Assembly: GCF_000336815.1 (NCBI RefSeq) | Contig: NZ_AOLG01000028.1 | Location: 7,188 to 71,187 of the forward strand | DNA length: 64,000 nt | Direction: 5' to 3' | Source: Haloferax prahovense DSM 18310 | GTDB taxonomy: Archaea; Halobacteriota; Halobacteria; Halobacteriales; Haloferacaceae | Shown here: positions 44,875 through 53,503 of the stretch, in pieces | Layout of the letters: each line of letters begins with the position of its first letter | How positions within the stretch are numbered: the stretch's first letter is position 1 | Position numbers and translations under genes: made by a program | Notes under the pieces: generated by a model | The model's input: the letters and a program-made list of their open reading frames with translations, nothing else | What the model was told of the DNA's origin: nothing | The model's database searches: none

Positions 44875-45108
44875 ATGGTTCCCGACGACTCGGTACCCTC
44901 GGATTCGACGACCGCGACCGCGACGGGGCCGGCGCCGCCGGGCGAGCGCGTCGTGGGGCGCGCGGTGGAAGACGGCTGGACCGAGGCGTTCGTCTCGCCG
45001 CGAAACCCGACCGGCGCGCTCTTTCAGTTGATGGAGTACCACGACGACTACGGTGAGAAGGGAGCCGACGACGCGTTGTTCGTCCGCGGCGAGCGGTTGG
45101 ATTCGTGA
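44875..45108 (+). pseudogene. Truncated VOC/glyoxalase-like protein
   Basis: A 77-residue frame. The end, TEAFVSPRNPTGALFQLMEY and on, looks like the last strand of vicinal-oxygen-chelate proteins such as methylmalonyl-CoA epimerase or glyoxalase, with the metal-binding Glu in QLMEY. The first 35 residues are a Thr/Pro/Ser-rich stretch without homology. The N-terminal three quarters of a VOC fold are missing, so this is probably the remnant of a deleted gene, though its promoter seems intact. Confidence 0.42.
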
Positions 45109-45129
45109 GTCGCCGGTCGGGGAGCCGCC

Positions 45130-45600
45130 TTACTCCTCGGCCGACTTCGTCTTGATGAGGAACTTCATGTCGCCTTCGAGGACGACGGTGCCGTCCTGCT
45201 TCGTCATCTCGATTTCGAGGACGACCAGTCCCGCGTCGTCGCGGCTCCCGAGGTCCTTCCGCTCCGAGACGACCATCGTCTGCGAGAGCGTGTCGCCGAT
45301 GAACACCGGGTTCGGCAGGTCCATGTAGTTCATCCCGAGGAAGGCGATGGCGGTGCGCTCGACGATACCCGAGCGATACACGAAGCCGGTCGACTGGACG
45401 AACGTCATCGGCCCGTGGGCGATTCGCTGGCCGAACTGGGTGTCTTCCGCGTACTCGCTGTTCGTGTGGAGTTCAGTCCAGTCGCCCGAGAGCGCGGAGT
45501 GCATCATGAAGTCCGCCTCGGTGACGGTGCGGCCGACGCTCTGGAACTCCTTGCCCTCCTCGAAGTCCTCGAAGTAGTGCGGTTCGTAGCTGTATGCCAT
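45130..45600 (-). CDS. MaoC-like dehydratase/hydratase
   Basis: A 156-residue hot-dog enoyl-CoA hydratase. The catalytic Asp/His pair is in MHSALSGDWTELHTNSEYAE, and FGQRIAHGPMTFVQSTGFVY follows as in the R-specific hydratases. In bacterial PaaZ a MaoC domain opens the oxepin ring; here such a domain stands alone next to a separate ALDH, so a split PaaZ-like function is possible. Confidence 0.9.
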   Translation of the reverse strand: MAYSYEPHYFEDFEEGKEFQSVGRTVTEADFMMHSALSGDWTELHTNSEYAEDTQFGQRIAHGPMTFVQSTGFVYRSGIVERTAIAFLGMNYMDLPNPVFIGDTLSQTMVVSERKDLGSRDDAGLVVLEIEMTKQDGTVVLEGDMKFLIKTKSAEE

Positions 45601-45696
45601 ACCTCACCGTCACCGCCATCAGATAAAGTAGTTTACATACCCATCTTTCCTGACAGTCGACGCCTACTTGGGGAGCGCAGGACGACGTGTGGTCGC

Positions 45697-46107
45697 ATGT
45701 CGGAGCAAGACGACCACGCGGAGAGACGGGAGCGCGCCTCGAACGACCCCTACTGCGGGCGCGTCGGTATCGACCTCGCCGAGGTCGGCGACGGGTACGC
45801 GGAGACGACGCTGACCGTGGCCGAAGACCACCTGAACTTCCACGGGACGCCCCACGGGGGCGCGGTGTACAGCCTCGCCGACGCGGCCTTCGCGGCCGCC
45901 TCGAACAGCCACGGCGACGCCGCGTTCGCGCTGGAGACGAACATCTCGTACCTCGCGGCCGCCGAGGTGGGCGAGACGCTCCGCGCGGTCGCCGAGGAGA
46001 CGCATCTCGGGGGGCGGACCGCCGAGTACGAGGTCGTCGTCTCCGACGGGGACGGCGAGCGAATCGCGACGTTTCGAGGGCGCGTCTACAAGCCCGGCGG
46101 TCGCTGA
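45697..46107 (+). CDS. paaI: Hot-dog thioesterase (PaaI-like), second copy
   Basis: A 136-residue PaaI-type thioesterase with LNFHGTPHGGAVYSLADAAF as the catalytic segment, closest of the two to classical PaaI in that the HGG and LADAAF parts are both complete. It lies divergent from maoC and convergent with paaK. Confidence 0.91.
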   Translation: MSEQDDHAERRERASNDPYCGRVGIDLAEVGDGYAETTLTVAEDHLNFHGTPHGGAVYSLADAAFAAASNSHGDAAFALETNISYLAAAEVGETLRAVAEETHLGGRTAEYEVVVSDGDGERIATFRGRVYKPGGR

Positions 46108-46116
46108 CGGCGCGCG

Positions 46117-47406
46117 TTACTGGCCGCGGTGGTCGTAGACGCGCTGGACCTTTCCGACCTCGGTGCGCGCGATGTCGCCGTACTCGACGAGGTTCAGTTC
46201 GTCGGGCGTGAACGAGAGCACGTTCGAGAGCCGCTTTTGAATCCGACCTTCGAGGTCCGACAGCGACCCGCCGAACTCCTCGACCAGTTCGACCGTGATT
46301 TCGACCCGGTCGAGATTCCCCTCGCGGCGGAGGTCGATGCGGTAGTGCGGCGCGATTTCGTCGAACTCGAGGACGACCGATTCGACCTCGCTCGGGTAGA
46401 AGTTCACGCCGCGGACGATTATCAGGTCGTCCGACCGGCCCGTGATGTTGTCCATGCGGACGCAGGTTCGGCCGCACTCGCAAGTGCCGTAGTCCAGCGT
46501 GGTCAGGTCGCCCGTCCGATACCGGAGGACCGGCAGCGCGTCCTTCGCGAGGGTCGTCAACACGAGTTCGCCCTCCTCGCCCTCCTCGACGGGGTCGCCG
46601 GTGTTCGGGTCGACCACCTCGGGGTAGAAGTAATCCTCCCAGATGTGAAGGCCGTCCTGCGCCTCGCACTCGACGGAGACGCCGGGACCGACGATTTCCG
46701 AGAGGCCGTAGATGTCGATGCCGGTCACGCCGAGTCGCGCTTCGATTTCGTTCCGCATCGGCTCGGTGCAGGGCTCCGCGCCGAAGATGACCGTCCGAAG
46801 CGGCAGGTCGCGGATGTCGACTCCCATGTCGTCTGCGACCTCGGCGAGATAGAGCGCGTACGACGGGGTACACGCGATGACGTCGCTTCCGAGGTCGGAG
46901 AGCAGTTCCACCTGTCGCTGGGTGTTGCCGCCGCCGATGGGGATGACCGTCGCGCCGAGCTCCTCGACGCCCTGGTGGAGGCCGAGACCGCCGGTGAACA
47001 GGCCGTAGCCGTAGGCGTTCTGGACCACGTCGTCAGGACCGACGCCGGCCGCGACGAGACACCGCGCGACGGCCTTGTTCCACACGTCGAGGTCCTCGCG
47101 GGTGTAGCCGACGATTTTGGGCTTGCCGGTCGTGCCCGACGACGCGTGGACGCGAATCACGTCGTCCATGTCGACCGCGAACATCCCCGTCGGGTAGTGG
47201 TCTCGGAAGTCCTCTTTCGTCGTGAACGGCAGTTTCGACAGGTCTTCGACGCTTTCGATGTCCGCGGGCGAGAGTCCGGCCTCGTCGAACGTCTCGCGGT
47301 AGAACTCGACGTTCTCGTACGCGTTCCGAACCGTCTCCCGCAGGCGACCGTCCTGCACCTCGCGGAGTTCCTCCCGCGGGGCGGCCTCCGTGCTATCGAA
47401 TACCAT
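46117..47406 (-). CDS. paaK: Phenylacetate-CoA ligase
   Basis: A 429-residue AMP-forming ligase that activates phenylacetate with CoA and ATP. HASSGTTGKPKIVGYTREDL is the P-loop-like motif, YGLSEIVGPG the A5 region with the adenine-binding Glu, and YRTGDLTTLDYGTCECGRTC the A7/A8 segment. Length matches PaaK. The gene starts the pathway and lies beside the thiolase gene, divergently transcribed from it across a 100-base promoter region with a perfect palindrome. Confidence 0.95.
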   Translation of the reverse strand: MVFDSTEAAPREELREVQDGRLRETVRNAYENVEFYRETFDEAGLSPADIESVEDLSKLPFTTKEDFRDHYPTGMFAVDMDDVIRVHASSGTTGKPKIVGYTREDLDVWNKAVARCLVAAGVGPDDVVQNAYGYGLFTGGLGLHQGVEELGATVIPIGGGNTQRQVELLSDLGSDVIACTPSYALYLAEVADDMGVDIRDLPLRTVIFGAEPCTEPMRNEIEARLGVTGIDIYGLSEIVGPGVSVECEAQDGLHIWEDYFYPEVVDPNTGDPVEEGEEGELVLTTLAKDALPVLRYRTGDLTTLDYGTCECGRTCVRMDNITGRSDDLIIVRGVNFYPSEVESVVLEFDEIAPHYRIDLRREGNLDRVEITVELVEEFGGSLSDLEGRIQKRLSNVLSFTPDELNLVEYGDIARTEVGKVQRVYDHRGQ

Positions 47407-47445
47407 GTACGTTTGAAGTCGATGATAGAATATGATAAAAATGAT

Positions 47446-47461
47446 GCGGTCGGCCGACCGC
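47446..47461. promoter_or_regulatory. 16-base perfect palindrome between paaK and the thiolase gene
   Basis: GCGGTCGGCCGACCGC reads the same on both strands. It is placed 40 bases from the paaK start and 46 bases from the thiolase start. The TATA-like patch of paaK (47428-47439) is right beside it, which suits an operator for a dimeric regulator acting on both genes. Confidence 0.45.
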
Positions 47462-47506
47462 GCCGCGGGGCGAACCTATTTCGAGGGGGATGCGCAATCG
47501 ACTACC

Positions 47507-48670
47507 ATGCGAGACGCATACATCGTCGGAGCGGGCCAATCGAAGTACGGCGCGTTCCCGGACGAGAGCTATCGGTCGCTGTTCACGACCGCGTTCGAGG
47601 AGGCGCTGGGGAGCGCCGCCGGCGTCGAGGCAGCCGATATCGACGAGGCCGTCGTCGGGTCGCTCGGCGTCGGCGGGCGGCAACTCGGCTTATCGGGGCC
47701 GGCCGTGACGGAGCACGTCGGCCTCCACGGCGTCCCCTGTTCCCGAATCGAAAACGCCTGCGCAGCGAGCGGCTACGCGGTCAGACAGGCGGTACAGGCG
47801 GTCAAAAGCGGGATGGCGGACGTGGCCCTCGCGGGGGGCTACGAGGTCATGACCGACATGAGCGGCGACGTGGCGAAGTACTGGCTCGGCGTCAGCGGCG
47901 AGACGGAGTGGGAGCGGCTCACCGGGACGACGTTCGCGGGCGTCTACGCCCAGATGGCCTCGGCGTACCTCGACGCCTACGACGCCTCGCCGGACCACTT
48001 CTCGAAGGTCGCCGTAAAGAACCACGCGAACGGCGCGAAGAACCCGAAGGCGCACCTCGGCTTCGAGTGCTCGCTCGACGACGCGCGGAGCGCCCCCGTC
48101 GTGGCCGACCCGCTGAACCTCTATCACTGCTGTCCGACCTCCGACGGCGCGGCCGCGGTCCTCGTCGCCAGCGAGGACGTTGCCAGCGCGTGCGACGACG
48201 CCGTCCGCGTCGCGGGCGTGGGTGCCGCCTCCGAGCGCGTCGGCCTCTTCCAGCGCGACAGCTACACCGCCGTCGAATCGTCCGAGCGGGCCGCCGCGGC
48301 CGCCTACGAGATGGCCGGTCTCGGTCCCGACGACGTGGACTTCGCGGAGGTCCACGACTGCTTCGCCATCGCCGAACTGCTGGCGTACGAGGACCTCGGC
48401 TTCTGCGAGCGCGGACACGCGCCCGAACTGGTCGATTCCGGCGCGACCGAACTCGGCGGCGACCTACCCGTCAACCCCTCCGGCGGCCTGAAATCGAAGG
48501 GACATCCCATCGGCGCGACGGGCGCTGGACAGGTCGTCGAAGCGTTCAAACAGCTTGCCGGCCGGGCGGGGGACCGACAGGTCTCTGGCGCGAACGTCGG
48601 CCTCACCCACAACGTCGGCGGGTCGGGCGGTGCCGCCGTCGTTCACGTCCTCGAAGGAGGGGCGCTATGA
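47507..48670 (+). CDS. SCP2/archaeal-type thiolase
   Basis: A 387-residue thiolase of the SCP-x/archaeal type. The nucleophilic Cys is in IENACAASGYAVRQAVQAVK, the base His in SGGLKSKGHPIGATGAGQVV and HDCFAIAELLAYEDLG provides the other active-site loop. It cuts 3-oxoacyl-CoA or condenses acetyl-CoA. It overlaps the next gene by four bases; archaeal thiolases of this type work in a complex with a DUF35 protein and often an HMG-CoA synthase, and both domains occur in the next gene. Confidence 0.92.
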   Translation: MRDAYIVGAGQSKYGAFPDESYRSLFTTAFEEALGSAAGVEAADIDEAVVGSLGVGGRQLGLSGPAVTEHVGLHGVPCSRIENACAASGYAVRQAVQAVKSGMADVALAGGYEVMTDMSGDVAKYWLGVSGETEWERLTGTTFAGVYAQMASAYLDAYDASPDHFSKVAVKNHANGAKNPKAHLGFECSLDDARSAPVVADPLNLYHCCPTSDGAAAVLVASEDVASACDDAVRVAGVGAASERVGLFQRDSYTAVESSERAAAAAYEMAGLGPDDVDFAEVHDCFAIAELLAYEDLGFCERGHAPELVDSGATELGGDLPVNPSGGLKSKGHPIGATGAGQVVEAFKQLAGRAGDRQVSGANVGLTHNVGGSGGAAVVHVLEGGAL

Positions 48671-50235
48671 GCGCCGACGACTCGGCGCGAGCGACTCCCG
48701 GAATCGCCGGGGTCGGCGCGTACGTCCCCCGGTTGTACCTCCCCGCGTCGGCCTACCGCGAGGCGTGGGGCAAAGGCGGCGCGCCGGGCGTCGAGCGGGT
48801 CGCCGTCGCCGACGCGGACGAAGACACACTGACGATGGCGACCGAAGCGGGTCGGCGCGCGCTCGACGCGGCCGGCGTGGACGCGAGCGATATCGGACAC
48901 CTCGCGTTCGCCACCACGACGCCGCCGAACGACGAGGATGAAAGCGCGGTCCGGCTGGTCTCTCTCCTCGGCGTCGACCCGTCGGTTCCGACCCGGCAGT
49001 TCGGCGGAAGCACCCGCGCCGGCGCGGTGGCGCTGGCGGCGACGGTCGAGGCGACCCGAGGCTCGGGCGCAGGCGCGGGAACGGGGAGCGGCGGTTCGGC
49101 ACTCGTCGTCGTCGCCGACAGCCCGCGAGGAGCGCCCGAAAGCGACGAGGCGGCCGGTGCCGGGGCGGGTGCGGCCGCGCTCGTTCTCACCGGAGACGCT
49201 CCGCTCGCCGTCGATGCCGTCGGCGAGTTCGGCGACCCCGCGCCCGGCACGCGGTTCCGAGGATTCGGGAGCGCCGAGACGGAGTCCATCGGCGTCACGC
49301 AGTACGAGCGCGACGCCTACACGCGGGCGGTCGGCGGGGCGGTCGAGGCCCTCGGTATCGACGTCGCCGAACTGGACCCCGAGGCCGTGTCGCTCACCGC
49401 GCCGGACGAGAAACTCCCGTACCGCGCGGCCGACGCGCTCGGCGTCGAACCGGCGCGAATCGCGGCCGGGACCGTCGTCTCGCGAACCGGCGACACCGGG
49501 GCCGCCGGGCCGTTTCTCGGACTCGCGTCGGCACTCGACTCCGCGGTCGACGCGGGAGGCGACGAGTCGAGCGGCCGGTCCCCCGCGAGCTCGGTGCTCC
49601 TCGTCGGCTACGGCGGCGGCGCGGGGGCGACCGCGCTCGCGCTCAGCGTGGGGGCGACAGACACCAACTCCGCCGCCAGTTCCGTCGTCCCGGTCGAGGC
49701 CGCCCTCGACGGCGACGTGGAGCTCACCTACGCGGAGGCGCTCCGGCGGCGTGGGACCATCACCGGCGGGGAGCCAGCCGGCGGGGGCGCGTACGTCAGC
49801 GTGCCGACGTGGAAGCGGACGATTCCGCAGCGCCACCGCCTCGTCGCCGGCGAGTGCGCCGACTGCGGTGCGCTCTCGTTCCCGCCGGAGGGCGCGTGTC
49901 CCGACTGCGGGTCGCTCGCGGGCTACGACGACGCGGCGCTCCCCGGGACGGGAACCGTCGAGGCCGCGACCGCCATCGGACAGGGGGGCGCGCCGCCGGA
50001 GTTCGTCGAGCAGCAGCAGCGCGCCGGGTCGTTCCCGGTCGCCGTCGTCGCCTTCGACGGGCCGGGCGGAGAGGCCGACACTCGAACCGTGAGCGCGCCC
50101 GCACAGGTCGTCCACTCCCCCGCGGGAACGCCCGCAATCGGCGACCGCGTCGAGGCCGTGCCGCGCCGCATCTACGAGCAGGAGGGCGTCGTGAGATACG
50201 GCTTCAAGGTCGTCCCGACCGAGGCGCGACGGTAG
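48667..50235 (+). CDS. HMG-CoA-synthase-like/DUF35 fusion protein
   Basis: A 522-residue fusion. Residues 1-340 follow the archaeal HMG-CoA synthase fold (GIAGVGAYVPRLYLPASAYR at the start), but where the catalytic Cys is expected the sequence is FGGSTRAG (residues 112-119), with no Cys. Residues 380-522 are a DUF35 protein: a zinc ribbon with Cys 397, 400, 411 and 414 followed by an OB fold (LPGTGTVEAATAIG). In known archaeal complexes DUF35 holds CoA and links thiolase to HMG-CoA synthase. Here the two are fused and the synthase site appears dead, so the protein probably acts as a scaffold for the thiolase. Confidence 0.85.
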   Translation: MSADDSARATPGIAGVGAYVPRLYLPASAYREAWGKGGAPGVERVAVADADEDTLTMATEAGRRALDAAGVDASDIGHLAFATTTPPNDEDESAVRLVSLLGVDPSVPTRQFGGSTRAGAVALAATVEATRGSGAGAGTGSGGSALVVVADSPRGAPESDEAAGAGAGAAALVLTGDAPLAVDAVGEFGDPAPGTRFRGFGSAETESIGVTQYERDAYTRAVGGAVEALGIDVAELDPEAVSLTAPDEKLPYRAADALGVEPARIAAGTVVSRTGDTGAAGPFLGLASALDSAVDAGGDESSGRSPASSVLLVGYGGGAGATALALSVGATDTNSAASSVVPVEAALDGDVELTYAEALRRRGTITGGEPAGGGAYVSVPTWKRTIPQRHRLVAGECADCGALSFPPEGACPDCGSLAGYDDAALPGTGTVEAATAIGQGGAPPEFVEQQQRAGSFPVAVVAFDGPGGEADTRTVSAPAQVVHSPAGTPAIGDRVEAVPRRIYEQEGVVRYGFKVVPTEARR

Positions 50236-50278
50236 TTCGGGACGCCGTCGAAGTCGTGCGGCCTCTAACGAGGGCAAA

Positions 50279-50286
50279 CGATTATG
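50279..50286 (+). promoter_or_regulatory. TATA-like element of the 3-hydroxyacyl-CoA dehydrogenase gene
   Basis: A weak A/T patch (CGATTATG region) 25-32 bases before ATG 50311 supports that start over the in-frame ATG at 50284. Confidence 0.35.
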
Positions 50287-50310
50287 AGGGTTCCCGAACC
50301 CCTTCCGGTG

Positions 50311-51195
50311 ATGCAAGTGAGTGTACTCGGCGCGGGAACCATGGGCCACGGCATCGCGCAGGTGGCCGCGATGGCCGGTCACGAGGTGACGATGCGCGAC
50401 ATCGAAGCGGCGTACGTCGAAGACGGACTGGACGCCATCGAGTCAAACCTCCGGGGCGGCGTCGACCGCGACAAGGTGACGTCCGACGAGATGGCGGCGA
50501 CGCTCGACCGGCTCTCGGGGACGACCTCGCTGGAGGCGGCGGTCGCCGACGCCGACCTCGTCGTCGAGGCGGTTCCCGAGGACATGGAACTCAAGCGCGA
50601 GACGGTCGCGGAGGTCGAATCCCTCGTCGACGACGACGCCGTCATCGCGTCGAACACGTCGTCGCTCTCCGTGACCGAGATACTGAGCGCCCTCGAACGT
50701 CCCGAGCGCGGCCTCGGACTCCACTTCTTCAACCCGGTCCACATCATGGGTCTCGTGGAGGTCGTCGTCGCGGAACAGACCAGCGAGGCGACGCTGGCGT
50801 TCGCCACCGAGTTCGTCGAGGGCATCGACAAGACGGCCGTCGAGGTCGGCGACTCGCCCGGCTTCGCCTCCTCGCGGCTCGGCGTCGCTCTCGGCGTCGA
50901 GGCCATGCGCATGGTTCAGGAGGGCGTCGCGTCGCCCGCGGACATCGACACCGCGATGGAACTCGGCTACAACCACCCGATGGGGCCTCTCGAACTCGGC
51001 GACGTGGTCGGCCTCGACGTTCGACTCGACATCCTCGAGTACCTGCGCGAGGAACTCGGCGAGCGCTTCCGCCCGCCGCAGATTCTCAAGCGAAAGGTCC
51101 GCGCCGGCAAGCTCGGCAAGAAGACCGGCGAGGGGTTCTACGTCTGGGAGGACGGCGAAATCGTCGGCGCGAGCGAGGACGTGATGGACCGATGA
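50311..51195 (+). CDS. 3-Hydroxyacyl-CoA dehydrogenase
   Basis: A 294-residue NAD-dependent dehydrogenase (PaaH/Hbd/FadB-N type). VSVLGAGTMGHGIAQVAAMA is the NAD fold, SNTSSLSVTEI and the catalytic His of LGLHFFNPVHIMGLVEVV follow, and the C-terminal domain closes with GPLELGDVVGLDV and GFYVW. It would oxidise the 3-hydroxyadipyl-CoA formed late in phenylacetate breakdown. The ATG at 50284 would add nine residues. Coupled to the next gene by an ATGA overlap. Confidence 0.93.
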   Translation: MQVSVLGAGTMGHGIAQVAAMAGHEVTMRDIEAAYVEDGLDAIESNLRGGVDRDKVTSDEMAATLDRLSGTTSLEAAVADADLVVEAVPEDMELKRETVAEVESLVDDDAVIASNTSSLSVTEILSALERPERGLGLHFFNPVHIMGLVEVVVAEQTSEATLAFATEFVEGIDKTAVEVGDSPGFASSRLGVALGVEAMRMVQEGVASPADIDTAMELGYNHPMGPLELGDVVGLDVRLDILEYLREELGERFRPPQILKRKVRAGKLGKKTGEGFYVWEDGEIVGASEDVMDR

Positions 51196-52088
51196 GCGGT
51201 GACGGTCCGAGCGCCGACGGTCCGAGCGCCGACGACCGAGAGACTGGCGGCCCCCGAGCCGACGGCGGAACGCCGACCGTCGAGTCCGTCGCCGCCGAGT
51301 GCGAGACGGTCGACGCCGTCGTCGGCGACCGCGTCGACGCCGTCGTCACCGTGACGCTGAACCGCCCCGACGCGCGGAACGCGCTCAACGCGACGCTCCG
51401 GGCTGAACTCAAGCGCGTCCTCGACGCCATCGAAGAGAGCAGCGCGCGCGTCGTCGTCCTGACCGGCTCCGACGAGGCGAAGGCGTTCGTCGCCGGCGCG
51501 GACGTGAAGGAACTCCGCGAGCGCGACATGCTCGAACAGCGCGAGGCGAGCAAGCGCCCGCGGGTGTACGAGCGCGTCGACGACCTCAGACAGCCGGTCA
51601 TCGCCCGGGTCAACGGCCACGCCCTCGGCGGCGGCTGCGAGCTGATGCAGGCCTGCGACGTGCGCATCGCCCACGAGCGGGCGAAACTCGGCCAACCCGA
51701 AATCAATCTCGGCATCATGCCCGGCGGGGGCGGCACCCAGCGACTCGCGCGCCTCGTCGGCGAGGGCCACGCCATGCGACTCATCCTGACGGGCGAGCTC
51801 ATCTCCGCCGAGGAGGCCGCGGACATCGGCCTCGTCGAGGAGGTCCACGGCGACGACACCTTCGACGACCGGGTGTACGAACTCGCCGAGATGATGGCGA
51901 CGAAGAGCCCCGTGGCCCTGGAGTTCGCCAAGAAGGCCGTCAAGGCCGCCTCGCGGACGGACCTCGAACAGGGCATCGAGTACGAGGCGGAGCTGTTCGC
52001 CCAACTGTTCGGCTCGCCCGACAAGGACGAGGGTATCGACGCGTTCTTCGAGGACCGCGAGCCCGAGTGGCACGAGCGCGAACGATAG
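51192..52088 (+). CDS. Enoyl-CoA hydratase
   Basis: A 298-residue crotonase. FVAGADVKELRERDMLEQRE and RVNGHALGGGCELMQACDVR form the oxyanion hole and carry the first catalytic Glu (GGCELMQAC); the second is in GQPEINLGIMPGGGGTQRLA, so both hydratase Glu are intact. The N-terminal 45 residues are an acidic, repetitive extension (GPSADGPSADD, from a 15-base tandem repeat). Works just before the dehydrogenase it is coupled to. Confidence 0.93.
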   Translation: MSGDGPSADGPSADDRETGGPRADGGTPTVESVAAECETVDAVVGDRVDAVVTVTLNRPDARNALNATLRAELKRVLDAIEESSARVVVLTGSDEAKAFVAGADVKELRERDMLEQREASKRPRVYERVDDLRQPVIARVNGHALGGGCELMQACDVRIAHERAKLGQPEINLGIMPGGGGTQRLARLVGEGHAMRLILTGELISAEEAADIGLVEEVHGDDTFDDRVYELAEMMATKSPVALEFAKKAVKAASRTDLEQGIEYEAELFAQLFGSPDKDEGIDAFFEDREPEWHERER

Positions 52089-52701
52089 ACCCCCACTCGC
52101 GCCGTTCGAACTGCTCGAACGACTTCGAAACCGCCGCGACCGCCCGGCGAGAACTCACAGCGCAGGCGCGAGCGCTAGTTTCACGACGTGAACACGTCTT
52201 CGGGAGCGACCGGCCCGCGAGCGAGGCCGAATCGGGGGCGCAGCGGTGGAGGACCGGGCGTTCCGTCCTTTCGAACGCGAGTCCGTACTCGAGCGACGCC
52301 GCCGTATCGGCAGTCGCTATCGAGACCGTCTCGCGCGCGAACCGAACACCGAGTCTCGAATGACGGGGATACGGCGGTTTCGGGGCGAACGAGACCCAGC
52401 AACGATGCGGCCGGCCCACAGGACGGCAGCCGGACGGTTCGTCTCCCACGCCACAGTCCGTGACAGGTGTAATTTTGTAATTGCTCGCGTTCCCACCGCG
52501 TCAATCTACGATGGTATAATAAGTATATAACCACAATATGTTCGAGGAGTTCGAACAGCGATTGTCGAAATCGAGTCGTCGTCTCGACCTCTCGAAAGCG
52601 GAAATATCGGACTTCACGCGAGAGAATGTTCGTTGAGGTAGTTCGAACCATTCGAACGAACGTGCCGCATACTCGGTTCGCCGGCGGGGCGAGTGGCCGG
52701 G
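52089..52701. other. 613-base gap with TTCGAAC repeats and a promoter-like A/T patch
   Basis: Three paired TTCGAA-type sites are at 52104-52120, 52540-52556 and 52641-52657, each with the two cores nine bases apart. A strong A/T patch (GGTATAATAAGTATATAA) lies at 52513-52530. The only gene candidate I can support is the short frame at 52538. Long Arg-rich frames on both strands in the left half look like chance. Confidence 0.6.
52538..52636 (+). CDS. Possible 32-residue leaderless small protein
   Basis: ATG 52538 follows the A/T patch (52513-52530) at near-leaderless distance and opens a 32-residue frame, MFEEFEQRLSKSSRRLDLSK then AEISDFTRENVR and stop. It is charged and probably helical. 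Its first codons overlap the second TTCGAA-type site, so the frame may be a by-product of that site. Confidence 0.25.
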   Translation: MFEEFEQRLSKSSRRLDLSKAEISDFTRENVR

Positions 52702-53469
52702 TCAGGAGAAGTTGAGGTTGATTTCGACCTCGTTGGCCGCGCCGAGGAGGAGGTCGGCGAGGTCGCCGGTCAGTCGGTCGCCCCGAAGCCGGTTCGAGGG
52801 GCCCGAGATGCTTATCGCCCCGACGGGGTGACCCTCGTTGTCGGTGACGGCGACCCCGACGGCGTGGAGTTTCGGGACGATTTCCTCGCGGTTGAGCGCG
52901 AACCCGCGCTCGCGAATCGTCGCCAGTTCCTCGAAGAGCGCGTCGGGGGCGGTTATCGTCTTCGGCGTCTTCGCCGGGAGGCCGTGTCGGTCGACGATGT
53001 CGCGGACGCGTTCGTCCGGGAACGCCGACAGGATGGCCTTGCCGGCGGCGAGTTGGTGGAGGTACGAGCGCGTCCCCTCCCGGGCTGGCGTCCGAACCGA
53101 GTGCGCGCCGGCCGCGCCGTAGAGGTGGAACCCGCGGCCCTGCTCTTCCGTGACGCACCACACCTTCTCGCCGGTCTGCTCGGCGAGTTCGTCCAGTTTC
53201 GGCTTCGCCACCTCGTAGAGCTGGTGCTGGTCGCGCGCGTAGATGCCGAAGTCGAGGAGCCGAAGGCCGACCCGGTAGCCGTCGTCGTCGGGGACGACGA
53301 AGCCCTCGCGTTCGAGCGTCTTCAGGTGCCGGTGGACCGTGCTCTTGGCCAACCCGAGCTCCGAGGCGAGCCCCGTCGGCCCCATCGAGCCCCCCGATTT
53401 GAGCCGTTCGAGGATGCCGAGCGACGTGGCGGCCGTCGTCACCGGTCGGCGCTGTTCATCGTCTGTCAT
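52702..53469 (-). CDS. IclR-family transcriptional regulator
   Basis: A 255-residue regulator. An N-terminal winged helix (ATSLGILERLKSGGSMGPTG, then LASELGLAKSTVHRHLKTLE) is followed by the IclR ligand-binding domain with the closing RGFALNREEIVPKLHAVGVA. ATG 53469 is chosen over a GTG one codon upstream and lies 25-31 bases from its TATA-like box. It probably controls the neighbouring genes through TTCGAAC sites found on both sides of it. Confidence 0.93.
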   Translation of the reverse strand: MTDDEQRRPVTTAATSLGILERLKSGGSMGPTGLASELGLAKSTVHRHLKTLEREGFVVPDDDGYRVGLRLLDFGIYARDQHQLYEVAKPKLDELAEQTGEKVWCVTEEQGRGFHLYGAAGAHSVRTPAREGTRSYLHQLAAGKAILSAFPDERVRDIVDRHGLPAKTPKTITAPDALFEELATIRERGFALNREEIVPKLHAVGVAVTDNEGHPVGAISISGPSNRLRGDRLTGDLADLLLGAANEVEINLNFS

Positions 53470-53493
53470 CACCTATCTTCGGTGTTCGTTCGT

Positions 53494-53500
53494 GATAAAT
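53494..53500 (-). promoter_or_regulatory. TATA-like box of the IclR gene
   Basis: GATAAAT (ATTTATC on the coding strand) is 25-31 bases upstream of the ATG at 53469. The TTCGAAC operator pair begins four bases further upstream. Confidence 0.55.
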
Positions 53501-53503
53501 CTT

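Noticed and set aside
46129-48666. Long + strand frame leading into the HMG-synthase-like protein (a 1368-codon open frame)
   Set aside because: Its first 845 codons are the antisense of paaK and an off-frame reading of the thiolase; the true protein begins at ATG 48667.
52067-52530. Two + strand frames of 98 and 94 codons after the enoyl-CoA hydratase
   Set aside because: Both are Arg/Thr-rich with no start signal or domain, and the gap is otherwise regulatory in look.
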